From Tetragonia tetragonoides (Eukaryota; Streptophyta; Magnoliopsida; Caryophyllales; Aizoaceae): a DNA stretch of 64,000 nucleotides. Each line of letters begins with the position of its first letter. The first letter of the stretch is position 1. The DNA lies in contig CM076148.1 in NCBI GenBank assembly GCA_038025085.1, forward strand, positions 20,440,501 to 20,504,500, given 5' to 3'. Positions 1 to 10,858 of the stretch are shown piece by piece. The notes beneath the pieces were generated by a model. The model saw nothing but the letters and a program-made list of their open reading frames with translations, did not search any database and had not been told where the DNA came from. A program made the translations under genes and the position numbers.

Positions 1-3000
1 ATATAAGGTTAATATAGTGTGTGCCCAGGAGACGAGGTGGTCAGGCGCCAAGGCAAAAGAGATCAATGGATCCAAATTTTGGTATTCAGGGTGTTCAAGT
101 CAACGGAATGGGGTCGGGATCTTAGTCGATAAGGAGCTTAAACAGCATGTTGTAGAGGTAAAGAGAACCAATGATAGGATCATGTCTATCAAGGTTGTGG
201 TGAAGGAGGAGACCTTCAATGTCATTTGTGCTTATGCACCGCAAGCAGGGTTGGATATGCACCTTAGGCGTCGCTTTTGGGAGGAGTTAGATGAGGCTAT
301 TCAGCAGATTCCCCCTAGTGAGAAACTCCTTATAGGAGGAGATTTCAATGGACATATAGGGGCTACTTCGGATGGTTATTTGGGTGCACATGGAGGTTTT
401 GGGTATGGAGTTAGGAATGAGGGTGGCACGTCGGTATTAGATTTTTCGACTGCGTATGACCTAATGGTGACCAACTCCTTCTACAACAAAAGAGAAGAAC
501 ACCTAGTTACTTTTAGAAGCGGCATCGCTAAGACCCAAATTGATTACATTCTTGTTAGACGTGGAGATCGAGGATTGTGCATGGATTGCAAGGTTTTACC
601 AGGTGCGTGTGTGTCAACCCAACATAGGATGGTCGTTTTAGACCTTAAGATGAAGGGGTGGAAGAGAAAGAGAAGTGCATACAATTGCACCAAAATCAAG
701 TGGTGGAATCTTAGAGGAACCTTGGGGGGTCAATTTAAGGCCAAGGTTGAGTCGGATAGCATATGGAAAAGAGAAGGGAATGCGAGTCAAATGTGGACAG
801 GGGTGGCGGATCTCATTAGAAATGCGGCAAAGGAGACCTTAGGAGTTGCAAGAGGGATAGGAAGTAGCAAGAAGGAATCCTGGTGGTGGAGTGAGGACAT
901 TCAAAACAGGGTGAAGGCGAAGAAGGTGGCCTATAAAGCCTTAATGGATAGCACTGTAGATGAGGAAAGGGTGGAGAAGAGTGAAGTCTACAGAGCGGCA
1001 AAGAAGGAGGCAAAGAAATCAGTATTAGAAGCCAAAAGTAAAGCCTATGAGAGCTTGTACCAAAGGTTGGCTACTAAGGAGGGAGAACAGGACGTTTACA
1101 GGTTGGCGAGAGCTAGGGAGAGGAAGACTAGGGACCTGGACCAAGTTCGTTGTATTAAGGATGAGGCGGGACGAGTTCTTGTGGACGAAGCGAACATCAA
1201 GAGGAGGTGGCATGGGTATTTCAATGAGCTTTTTAACAATGTAGGAGACGTAGACATTTCGTTGGATGATCTTAGCACATCCGAGATACACCGTAACTAC
1301 AGCTTTTGTCGCCGTGTTACGAAGGAAGAAGTTAAAGGGGCCATGAGGACGATGAAGAGTGGAAAGGCAGTAGGACCAGATGAGATACCCATAGAGGTAT
1401 GGAAGAGTTTGGGGGAGGAAGGTTTATTGTGGTTAGTCAGGCTTTTCAACATGATCCCCAAATCTGCAAGGATGCCGGAGGAGTGGCGGCTCAGCACATT
1501 GATTCCTTTATACAAGAACAAAGGAGATGTTCAAAGCTGCAACAACTATAGAGGTATTAAACTACTCAGTCACACCATGAAGCTATGGGAGAGAGTTATT
1601 GAGAGGAGACTAAGGAAGAGTACCCTTATCTCGGAGAACCAATTCGGTTTCATGCCAGGGAGGTCAACAACAGAAGCGATTCATCGGATTCGACGTTCTA
1701 TGGAGTACTACAAAGATAGACAAAGGGACTTGCACATGGTTTTCATTGATTTGGAGAAGGCGTAGGACAGGGTACCCAGGGAAGTTATGTGGAGGTGCTT
1801 GGAATCCAAGGGGGTCCCAGTCGCCTATATTCGAGTGATTAAGGATATGTATGAAGGAGGGAGGACTAGGGTCAGGACTACAGGAGGACACTGAGCAATT
1901 TTCTATAGATATTGGGTTACATCAAGGGTCAGCGTTGAGTCCCTTTTTATTCGCAACCGTTATGGATGAGCTCACTAAGACTATTCAGGGGGATGTGCCT
2001 TGGTGTATGTTGTTTGCCAACGACATTGTTTTGATAGACGAGACTAGAGAAGGTGTTAATGCCAAACTAGAACTTTGGCGGGATACACTAGAGTCAAAGG
2101 GATTTAAGTTAAGTCGGACCAAGACCGAATACTTGGATTGCAAATTTACAAGAGATGGGGTTGCCTCGGATATGGAGATTAAGATCGGTACTGAAGTGGT
2201 ACCGAAGAGGGATTGCTTTAAATATCTCGGTTCAATCATACAGGAAAACGGCGAGATTGATGATGACGTGACTCATCGTATCAAAACAGGGTGGCTAAAG
2301 TGGAGTGCAACGGGAGTCCTATGTGACAGAAAAATTCCACTAAAACTTAAAGGCAAATTTTACTGTACAGCCATCAGGCCAGCTATGCTATATGGGGTGG
2401 AGTGTTGGCCGGTGAGGCAGGTGCATGTGCAGAAGATGCGGGTGACCGAGATGAGGATGCTTCACTGGATGTGCAACTCTACAAGAAGAGATAGAATTAG
2501 GAACGAAGTGTTGAGAGGCAAGGTGGGAGTGACCGATATTGACAACAAGATGCGAGAAACGAGGCTTAGGTGGCTTGGGCATGTGAGGAGGAGGCATCGA
2601 GATGCACCGGTGAGAAGGTGTGAGAGAATTATACTTAGAGACTGTAAACGTAGAAGAGGACGCCCGAGGAAGACTTGGGGAGAGGTAATCACAAAGGATT
2701 TGACCCTTCTAGAACTTACCGAGGACTTGGTCCTAGATAGGAAATTATGGCGTAGCAGGATTCGTGTAGAGGACCCTCGTTAGATTATGGTTTTGCATTG
2801 GCTAGTAATAGAGGTTGATTCATTTTTGTTCATAGCCTGTAGTGCCTTCTTCACTGTATGTTGTTCATTTAGTAATATCTTGTGTTAGTATGTTTACAGC
2901 TTTACTTCTCTTGCCCTTTTGATCATCCCTTATTGGTTTATTACCCGAAAAACCGTTTTGCAAATGAAAAAAAAAAAAAGTTTCTGTGGGTCTTTCGGAA

Positions 3001-3110
3001 ACAGTCTATCTTCTAGGCGGACTAGTTAGGGGTAAGACTGCGTACATCTGGACCTCCCCAGACCCCGCCCTAGGCGGGATACTTACTGGGTTGTTGTTGT
3101 TGTTGTTGAT
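1..3110 (+). mobile_element. RTE-type LINE, 3' part, open at the left window edge
   Basis: Non-LTR retrotransposon entering from the left edge. It encodes an apurinic-type endonuclease followed by reverse transcriptase (see the CDS entry) and ends with a 3' UTR and a (TTG)6 tail at 3091-3108 instead of poly(A). TTG-type tails are known for plant RTE LINEs, and some plant SINEs that borrow their machinery share this kind of 3' end. The last 100 bases contain a GC-rich inverted segment around CCCCGCCC/GGCGGG that could form a 3' hairpin. Broken by a stop, a frameshift and a mutated catalytic residue, so it is a dead copy. The 5' end and left target duplication lie outside the window. Confidence 0.88.
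2..2783 (+). pseudogene. RTE LINE endonuclease/reverse transcriptase, broken
   Basis: The reading frame is already open at base 2, so the protein starts outside the window. Endonuclease: AYAPQ, GGDFNGHIG, the DYILVRR region and QHRMVV, in roughly the first 215 residues. A basic linker follows, then reverse transcriptase: SGKAVGPDEIP, NNYRGIKLLS, NQFGFMPGRST and FIDLEKA. The frame stops at TAG 1763-1765, exactly where the family has the tyrosine of FIDLEKAYD. Translation resumes readably, but a one-base shift near 1885-1890 moves it into the frame used by 1851-2783 ([12 protein letters not shown] onward). The second catalytic motif reads FAND instead of FADD, so an essential aspartate is lost. 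Three independent lesions show an inactive element. Plant genome annotations often mislabel such ORFs as craniofacial development protein-like. Confidence 0.88.
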
Positions 3111-3160
3111 GTGAAGCTAAAGAATTGCGGCATATTCAATATCTGCTAAATTTATGAATG

Positions 3161-3530
3161 GAAATTTTTTTATTAATCAATTGTTAAGAGAATACAATAT
3201 AGGAGGACAAGGCATCCTGTAAACTAATCAAAATATCCCCAAGTCTCTTCAATGGCGCTGGACAACCGTAAGTGGGGCACCCTTAAAGGCCCTAGCGGCC
3301 TTAGCCCAAAGGAAGCCAAATAAACTACACGGTCCCAAAAAAAATCAATCGACTTCCTAGCATCGGAGAAAACCCTCGAATTCCTCTCCAACCAAATACA
3401 CCAAAAAATAGACATGCAAGCACACCTCCACAATAACCTACTGTCCTTCCCCCTCCTCATCGCAGAAAAACGTAACTGTAAGAATTGGCCAACAGTGGCT
3501 GGACACACAAAACTTTCCCCACACAGCAAC
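3161..3530 (-). mobile_element. L1-type LINE, 5'-truncated 3' end (copy A)
   Basis: On the minus strand 3224-3529 encodes the C-terminal zinc-binding region of plant L1 reverse transcriptase proteins ([15 protein letters not shown], then LWRCACMSIFWCIWLERNSR). It is closely related to copies B (37503-38333) and C (42470-44610). All three share the same 3' end next to the A-tail, read here on the plus strand as a T-run followed by attaatcaat and a segment about gaatacaa..ggaggacaaggtatcct. Only about 370 bp remain. I could not identify a target duplication. Confidence 0.8.
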
Positions 3531-4794
3531 CTAGCAACCTATCCAATTTTCTGTATGCTTAAACAATCCAATTTTGCTTTTTCTAGAGATATGTTTGATT
3601 TTCTTGAAATGTGGTCCCCTATTTTAGGTAGTATTATTAGCAAGAGTTAATTATTGGTACTTGGGAACTATCCTATTCGTGCCAAGACAAAGACAAGTTC
3701 AGAAGGCTTTGTGCTTTTTGTAAGCTTTGATATTAATATTGTGACTATGCAGTATGCACTGTGTTGATAGAGCTTTTATTCGCATTGTTCCTCAATAGCA
3801 TTTCATTGATGGAAAGGTGTCTGTGGATGTAGAAGGAAACGTTTTCAAAGTTAATGTCTATGTATTGGGTACTAAACAGATGCAAAAATATGCAAAAGTG
3901 AACTCTCATGACATGGACGAGGAGCAACCTAATTCTACAAAAAACATTCATGTGCCTCAATTGCAGTTAGGGGAGCATGACTCATGAGGATAAAGGATAA
4001 TCTTTCAAGTTGATGACACATGGAACAGTGGTGTCGCTTTGGGGCTCACACCACTGCAGGTTAAACAAAATCTTGAGCAATTGATTCAGGAAGAATTAGC
4101 TTCTTATGGGAACATATGTGATATTGTGGCCTCCTGATGGAATTTGTCGGTATTAAGGAAGGTGAAAAAGTTCAAGTCCGTTAGCCCATCAAGTGGTTGG
4201 TCACTACTCATCTACACATTTCATGCCCAGTTATTGATTCAACAAGTATGTTTTTCAATTATTTTTTTACATAAGAAAAAATGTTATTAGATAGGAAGAA
4301 AGAATACACAGAGAGATGATAAGGTATCCTCCAAAAAAGATCAAGCCCATTTAGCAAAAAAAAAAACTAATGAAGGAACATCAAAAAACAAGAGACTACT
4401 TCCTATGGGATAAGCCTCTCTTTAACCCTTGCCCGTCATAATGAGTATGTTAATGAAGTAGCATATGGAACATGCTTCTTGGTCTCTCAGGACAACAAGA
4501 CTTAACTGTGTCTCAGAGAGGGTTAAGTCGTCAAAGCTAAAAAAAATGGCTATGGGAATGATTCACCGTCAAAAAATACTCATTACCAAGTTGTTTAAAA
4601 GACCATTTACTGTTAGTGAGCACTGGAGGAAGAAATAACAACATGCTCCCAATGAAAAAGGAATTCCGAATCCACATGCAAAAACCTATCAAGAGGACTT
4701 TCTTTGCTACAGCTCGAGAGGGGGTTCAGACATCACCCAATATGCAAAAAAAAAAAGAAAAAAATCAAACCTCACTCATTTAAGGCTACTTAGA
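3531..4794. other. Degenerate spacer, possibly the 5' part of the following LINE
   Basis: No gene recognised. It is AT-rich with several A-runs (about 4265-4380 and 4747-4765). Short open stretches around 3820-3960 might be decayed LINE ORF1 sequence upstream of the reverse transcriptase remnant at 4795-6340, but no motif secures this. Confidence 0.3.
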
Positions 4795-6340
4795 TTATCT
4801 GTTTTTTATTCTGTAAAGCTTCAGCTATGATCTTAGCCTTCATAAGAGTTTTCTGATGCTGCAGGTTTAGCAAAATTTGGCTAAATGTCAACAGTTCATG
4901 GGGTGTTAATGCTTCAGTTAGAGGGCAAACTTAGCAGCTCATGCAGATGGATGAAGGGACATTGGCAGTGAAATATCTAGGTGTGCCTCTCAATTCAAAA
5001 GCTCTTAGTTCTGCAGATTGTTTAGTCCTAGTGGAAAAGATTACAGATAAGATTCGAGGTTGGTCTGGTGAACTCCTATCGTATGCAGCTAGGTCACAGC
5101 TCATTGGTTCAGTTTTGTAGTCTTCATAATTTTTGGGGCTCAACTTTTGTGCTACCTAAGAAGGTCATCAAGCAAGTTGAATCATTGTGTAGGATTTTTT
5201 TCTGAAGTGGGCAGGATAATTTCAAACAGACACTTGTGGCATCGAAGGATATTTGTCAACCAAAAGCTTGTGGTGGCTTGGGTTTCAAAGGCCTGTATGA
5301 TCTTAAATTTTTAACACAACTCTAATCCTGAAATTGCTCTGGTGTACAGCACAAAAAGCATATGTTTTATAGGTTAAGTGGGTACATGAGATGTATGTGT
5401 TTTTGAGACTGATCTTTGGGAGATCCCTGTGTCTAATTCTCGTTCATGGTGTTTTAGAAAGTTACTTAAATTGAGAGAGATGGCTCAGAAATGCGTGCAG
5501 GCGGTTGATGGTGAGCTAGAATGGATTGCATCTTCTCCTCCATTCTCCTCTAAGGCTACATATGATTCTATTCATCCCTCCTCAACTTCACAACCGTGCG
5601 CTAAATTTATTTGGGGAAGGAATTGTTATCCCAAGCATGGTTTGCTGCTTGGGTAATGTTTCAAAAGAAATTGTTGACAAGAGATAGATTGCACGCTAGA
5701 GGAAAGGAGAATGTACTAAAGTGACTCAAGTGAGTTATGTTCTATTGTTCTGTGTGATCAGGCTAATGAGACCCATGACCATTTGTGCTTCATTTTCCCT
5801 TTTGCCGAAATGTGTGGCAACAGGGTTGTCATTTTGTCCAGTTGCCAGTGCCTCCTCAGCTGGGAATCCTGGGATGAAGTCATCAACTGGGGCTTGAAGC
5901 ATTTATTGGGATCCTCCGCACAAAGGTCCTTATGTAAAGCTGCTATTACAGTGTGTATCTATCACACCTGGATTGCTAGGAAGTAGGAACCATGCTGTTT
6001 TTTAGACAAAATATCCCCAGTGTTGAGGAGATGAGGAGATTGTTCTGAAGATTAAATTTGAGATAAGAATTCAACTAAGCAAGGTGGAGAAGATTAAAGA
6101 CACCAGCAAAAATAGAGTTTGGTGCAATCATGTGGGGATCACCCAAGATTCACTAGGAAGAGATAGCAGTTATAGTAGGTTTACTTGTTATGTTTCAAGT
6201 TATAGTTTGGTTGTACTGGGATGTTTCTTTTGTTTTTTTGCTCCTGTAGTTTTCATGGTGGTTGATGTTGGATGATATTTAGTACTACTCAATTTGGTGA
6301 TGAATAAACAGCCCAAGTTTACCAAAAAAAAAAAAAAACT
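4795..6340 (+). mobile_element. L1-type LINE remnant with poly(A) tail
   Basis: Translating the plus strand in shifting frames gives a typical plant L1 order. After the reverse transcriptase comes KYLGVPLNSKALSSADC (about 4970-5025), then KITDKIRGWSGELLSYA and later VIKQVESLCRIFF. The zinc-binding domain region follows near 5520-5660 (FSSKATYDSIHP) and the C-terminal region near 5780-5990. The copy carries many stops and frameshifts and ends in a poly(A) tract at about 6325-6339. It lies antisense to DRT111, downstream of its first exon, and so is probably inside a DRT111 intron. Confidence 0.78.
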
Positions 6341-7278
6341 GGCAAAAATCTACAGCCAAATCAATAAGCTATATTGATGATATCAAACTATAGAAGCCTC
6401 AAAGAATTGTTCCTCAACAAACCACACTCATGCCATAACAATACTCATCTACAGGCTCATTATCAATCAAGAAAATGAAGAAACATAACGAAAAACATGT
6501 CTGCTGAAAAAGTGTTGGGTGCCAGAAATAATAGGGGTAAAGTACTTTGTTCAGTGCACTGTATAATAACACCTATTCAACCACTCGCGAACATATACAG
6601 ATTTACTATATCGTGCAACTAATCTCAATATCTGAAAAGAAAGTTGGGACAACTAACAAAGACACACATACTGATTGAGAAGTATCCGTGCTAATAGCTA
6701 GACATGATCCATCAACTAGTCAAATAAGAATTTTGACTACCTTGCAACCTATCATTTCCAAATCCATTAGTTTCAATAACAATGACTAGCAGCTGTGCAC
6801 ATTGCCGTGGCAGAGTAGCCTATAACATTGTTTTCGACTATTCAAAATTCAAATATTACCCTAGGTCAATTCACTCAGCCCATAACTCCAAAATAAGATT
6901 TTTAGATTTCAAAATGCAAAAGTAAGCAGCATAAATGCGTTGGAGGACTCCTGATATAGACCAGCATAAAAAACAAAATCTAGAACAAACGCGGTTATAC
7001 TGAAGAGCCTAAGATGAACACACAGATTCATCAATGACTTGCTCATCAACAAGTTACGTAATAAACTAAGAATCTCCACGCAGGCACAACAAGAGTGTGA
7101 AAGCCCCATCTTACACAATTCACAATATAACTTCTTGAACAAATCTTTTCTATTCGTATCTTTTGCACTCATAAACAATGTAACATTTTATTAATATCAC
7201 TTTCTAACGAAATGCACCTACACTAAATTATCATCATAATCAGATAAAAATGACAAAGACCAAGTTAAAGCATAGTAC
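6341..7278 (-). other. Presumed DRT111 intron 1 sequence, no other feature seen
   Basis: This stretch follows the splice donor at the end of DRT111 exon 1. I looked for the expected next exon (a glycine/acid-rich linker and the RRM domain) on the minus strand here and in 3531-4794 and did not find it. No repeats with clear ends were recognised. Confidence 0.4.
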
Positions 7279-8166
7279 CATATTTCTGAGAAGCAAAACC
7301 CGAGTAGGAGGCCCATTGAAGCTAACACTCTTATTAACCTTCTTCTCCTGCTCCTTTTGTTGTTGTTGTTGCTTAGTCTCACTAGCATTCACAATAACCC
7401 CAGCTCTCCTATCCGTTTTCTTCGCCATCAACGGAGTCGTAATCCCTTGCTCTTGTCTCCCCAACCCTTGCCCTTCTTTCCACCCCATTTTTGCCATCAT
7501 CCTCTGCGCCGCTGTCATTTGCCCACCTGCCCCTAACCCTAACCCAACCGTATCCGATTTCCCTATACTAAAACCATCCACATTATTCCCTCCTCCAATT
7601 GCCGGCGGTGACGGTGACCTCCCCGGCACACCCGCACCATTACCACCACTCATTGCCGCCCGTCGTTTCCACGCCTCCTCGACCGAGATACTTAACCTCT
7701 CCCTATCCCTATCCCTATCCTTCTCCTCCTCTCTCCCTCTCCTCTCCCTCTCTCTCTTCTCCTCCTCTTGCTGCCGTTTCTCAAGCTCTCGTCTCACATC
7801 AGCCTCCCTCGCCCGCCTCTTTTTCTCTCTCCTATACTCCTCATAATCATTCGGCCTCGACGGGTCGTACTCCTCCACCACCGTCGACATCACCCCCACC
7901 AAAGCAGGCTGAAACGCCACCGCTGCCGCTGGTGGGCTTCTAGGTGGGGAGGAGGAGGAAATTAGGGTTTGGGTTTTTGGGGGTGCGGAATGTAGGGTTA
8001 GGGTTTTACGGAGAATTGAAGGAGGTGGAGTAAATGAAGGTGGTTTACGAAGTGTGGTTGGGGGTGCCATTTTTGCACTGCTTGACCAAACCGCAGTGCT
8101 GGATTTCGATTTCTCATCTTCTGTTGTTGATGGTGGTGGAAGGTCTCCGTATAAACCACCAAGCAT
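7279..8166 (-). CDS. DRT111: DRT111/SPF45-type splicing factor, exon 1 (residues 1-296)
   Basis: Plant orthologue of human SPF45/RBM17, a nuclear U2-associated alternative splicing factor; Arabidopsis DRT111 (RSN2/SFPS) acts in ABA and light signalling through splicing. The exon opens with MLGGLYGDLPPP, characteristic of the family, then a proline-rich stretch (residues 35-85), the conserved EEYDPSRPNDYEEY (98-111) and a charged Arg/Glu/Asp region (112-157). EEAWKRRAAMSGG (163-175) and a G-patch domain follow (about 216-260, MTAAQRMMAKMGWKEGQGLG). The exon ends in VLLLRNM and a GT donor at 7278-7277, the expected place before the linker and C-terminal RRM. The RRM was not found in 1-7278. Either the remaining exons lie left of the window beyond TE-filled introns, or the gene is truncated. 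A short Q/K run at 264-277 is species-variable material. Confidence 0.93.
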
Positions 8167-8937
8167 ATTGTTGTTTTTAGCTTCGTTTTGGTTTTGCTGA
8201 TTTTGGGGTTTGATTTTTTATTTATAAATCACTAAATTGAAGTGAGTTTTGTGATGAAGTTGAGATTGGTGAGGATATTGGTCATTGGAAAGAGAGAGAT
8301 TTGAGAACCCGATTTGGTTAGCTGATTTTGGGTATTTTTGGTGATTGGAAGAAGACGGTGGTGATGACGGTGGGGAGATTTCACAATTGGGGAAGCTGAA
8401 ATTTGGTTTTAGAAATTTGAACTGGCCGTGATTACTGGATCGCCTTGGTACCTAGACTACTAGTGTGGCCTGTCGAATGTTGGTATGTACTTTGGTTACT
8501 AACTACGTTCCACGGATACGGATACGGATACGAATACGAATACGGATACGGATATGGATATGATTATATGGTTGGAGAATACGTACATATATATAGGATA
8601 CTAGTAATTATACCATGCGATGTATGCGTTACCAGTTTACACTAATTTTAATAATCAATTAAACTCACTATCATATCATTACAGTATCAACCTGTTAGAT
8701 TAAACTCATAGATTAGAAAGTATATGATCACTACTCAACACGCACCAGCTGCTCTTTGTAGTGGTAATAGTTTTTCTACTGTGGTAAATCAGTACTGGTA
8801 ATTATGATTGTAGGGCGTAGGGAGTATAGACAGTATATCATTTTTTTATAAGGGGTATAGACAGTATATCAGGGAGTCTGCTGTAATTGAAAATTCGTTG
8901 AATTAAGCCTCTAAATCTGCCTTTTTAAAAACCTAAT
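8167..8937. other. DRT111 5' UTR/promoter side and spacer
   Basis: Upstream of the DRT111 start codon. A six-base microsatellite of GGATAC type lies at about 8517-8568. The stretch 8871-8937 resembles the sequence just upstream of SYP81 at 45940-45985 and 53556-53570 (see findings). No protein gene is supported here. Confidence 0.45.
8517..8568. repeat. GGATAC/GAATAC hexanucleotide microsatellite
   Basis: About eight imperfect tandem units of GGATAC or GAATAC, decaying into GGATAT. It lies about 350 bp upstream of the DRT111 start codon. Confidence 0.85.
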
Positions 8938-10700
8938 TTTGAGAGATTCGGCAAAATGTTGAAGGAAATTAAATGAAATCGAGGTAGGAGATGAGCACAA
9001 CAGCAATGACGATTCAAAATTGAAGTAAAGGTGATGGCGGTGCGTGAGGCAATAGCTTGGTGGCGATGTTAGGTCGTGACCGCGGTAGATCATCGTGGTG
9101 TATAATTATTCGGCGACGGGCCAAACCGGGGGCAAGGGGTTTAGTTTAACTCATCTCTATTCCATCTTGACCCTTCCTCCGTAGACTTAGCCGACTTGAC
9201 GCACGTAGCTGGGTCCGAGATCAAGCTACCAATTCTTATTTGACGTGTTGTGTAACTTTGTAAATGTGACACTAACACTAAAACAAAAACTATTTTTCTC
9301 ATAAAAAAATTGTTGTAATTCCCACATGGGTGAATAACTGAATATGTGAATGGCTCAAAATGGAACAATAATAGAGTTTTACTATACAAGCATAGTAAAT
9401 CTCATTTCTACTTAGTACTTCCTATTAAATAGACCAACAGTGTAATGAGAAAACACAACTCAGGAAAGCAATAACAGATACGAATACTTTCACTACTTTG
9501 AGCTTCCTTTCTGAACTATCTTTTAACACATTACCAGCACGTCCTAGCTCCAAACTCCAAAAGGTAAAATACAAACTCATTCCAAAAAAATCCTCGTTTT
9601 GAAGTGGTATGCTCTATAGTTGTCGAATATAATTCGGATCCTCTACATCAGAAACTCAAAACTAGATTACCAAATTTTCTAGCCATTTAGTTTTACGTTA
9701 GTTTTCGTACCACTATAAGTCACCAAAGTAATATATGGGATCAACACTGTCGTACCAGGTATTTACTACTCACCCATATTCCTCATCATTGAGCGAAATC
9801 ACGTACCTTTCGGAATCGTTCCTTACCCGAATAGCATACCCCAACCACAACCAAATCTCACATCGACTAGTACGTCGACGTCGGCAGAAGCCTCCCGAGT
9901 CAAAGAACCACAACCACCACCTCCTAAGCTTGTTTTTATAAACTTTAAGGACAACCCAGTAGGCCGAGGCTCGACCCTTGTCAAGAGCCAGGTCCGTCCA
10001 ACAAAAGAAAACGAGAAAAGGAAGAGGGTGAGATTTGCTCTACCAAGATCACCTCACCGGTTGGCTCAAAGAACCCGAAAATGTGAGCCGCTACCATGTA
10101 CGCTGCGGCTCCAAATTTCTATCATTATGCAATCCACAAAATCCAAATGACCAACCAGCAAGATAGGTGATAATTTAGTGACAAATAAAATCAGAACCGA
10201 AAACAACAGTAGAAGAGCAAAGTACAAATGGTACTAATAAAATACTGAGTAAAAGGAAGAGAGTTTCAGTAAGTGTTGACAAAATGAAGAAAATAAATTT
10301 GCACGTGAAATTTATTTGGAATGTGTTTTGACTAAGAAAATAAAACAAGGCCCCACGCTATTAAATGAAAGTAGAACAAAGTTGTAAGTTTGACTAAGAA
10401 ATTCTTTTACGTGTTTATTACTTTTGGACTATTGACTTAATTTGGACCTGTTGTGTGGGATAATGCCTATGGAATAAAATTGGACCAATATTTTGTACCA
10501 ATGACGTATTACATCAAATATTTACCAGTATATTTGATAATTAATATTTGTTCTGCAGGATCTTTTGAGATAAAAGTTTATCTGCTTTATTAGTTGTGAA
10601 TTAACATTTGTTTTTGCTGGTTCCAATAAACAACAAAGAAATTTTTTATTGATTAGCCAATAAACAAGAAAATAAAATTGTTGTTTATTTTATATTTTGT

Positions 10701-10777
10701 ACCAACGGGTTTTCGAACCCCTGACTTTTGACTGAGCGTTAGGAGTCTCGGACCACTACGGCTTCATTCCCGTGGTG
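10701..10777 (-). other. tRNA-like segment antisense to the copia leader, copy 1
   Basis: Read on the minus strand it has an A-box-like GCCGTAGTGGTCCGAG and, about 35 bases on, a B-box-like GGGGTTCGAAAACCC that can form a T-arm-like hairpin. A normal acceptor stem and anticodon arm could not be folded by eye, so this is not called a tRNA gene. The same block is in copy 2 (22497-22573) and in the related full element (60589-60668), always antisense and upstream of gag. Confidence 0.4.
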
Positions 10778-10858
10778 AAATTCAACTGCATAATAATTTA
10801 TTTATAACCAACGCACTCCAATAATTTATTAGCTTTAACATTTGCTTCTAACTAGAAA

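Noticed and set aside
7525..7545. Telomere-like CCTAACCCTAACCC stretch
   Set aside because: Only about two units, lying within DRT111 exon 1 coding sequence; not an interstitial telomere array.
7250..7965. Plus-strand ORFs overlapping DRT111 exon 1
   Set aside because: Antisense shadows of a well-conserved coding exon; low-complexity Pro/Ser translations.
9370..9615. LTR for the duplicated copia fragment
   Set aside because: Compared by eye with the 197-bp LTR of the related full element; no convincing similarity, so no LTR is called.
10701..10777. Genuine tRNA gene
   Set aside because: B-box-like and A-box-like motifs are present but no acceptor stem or anticodon arm could be paired by eye.
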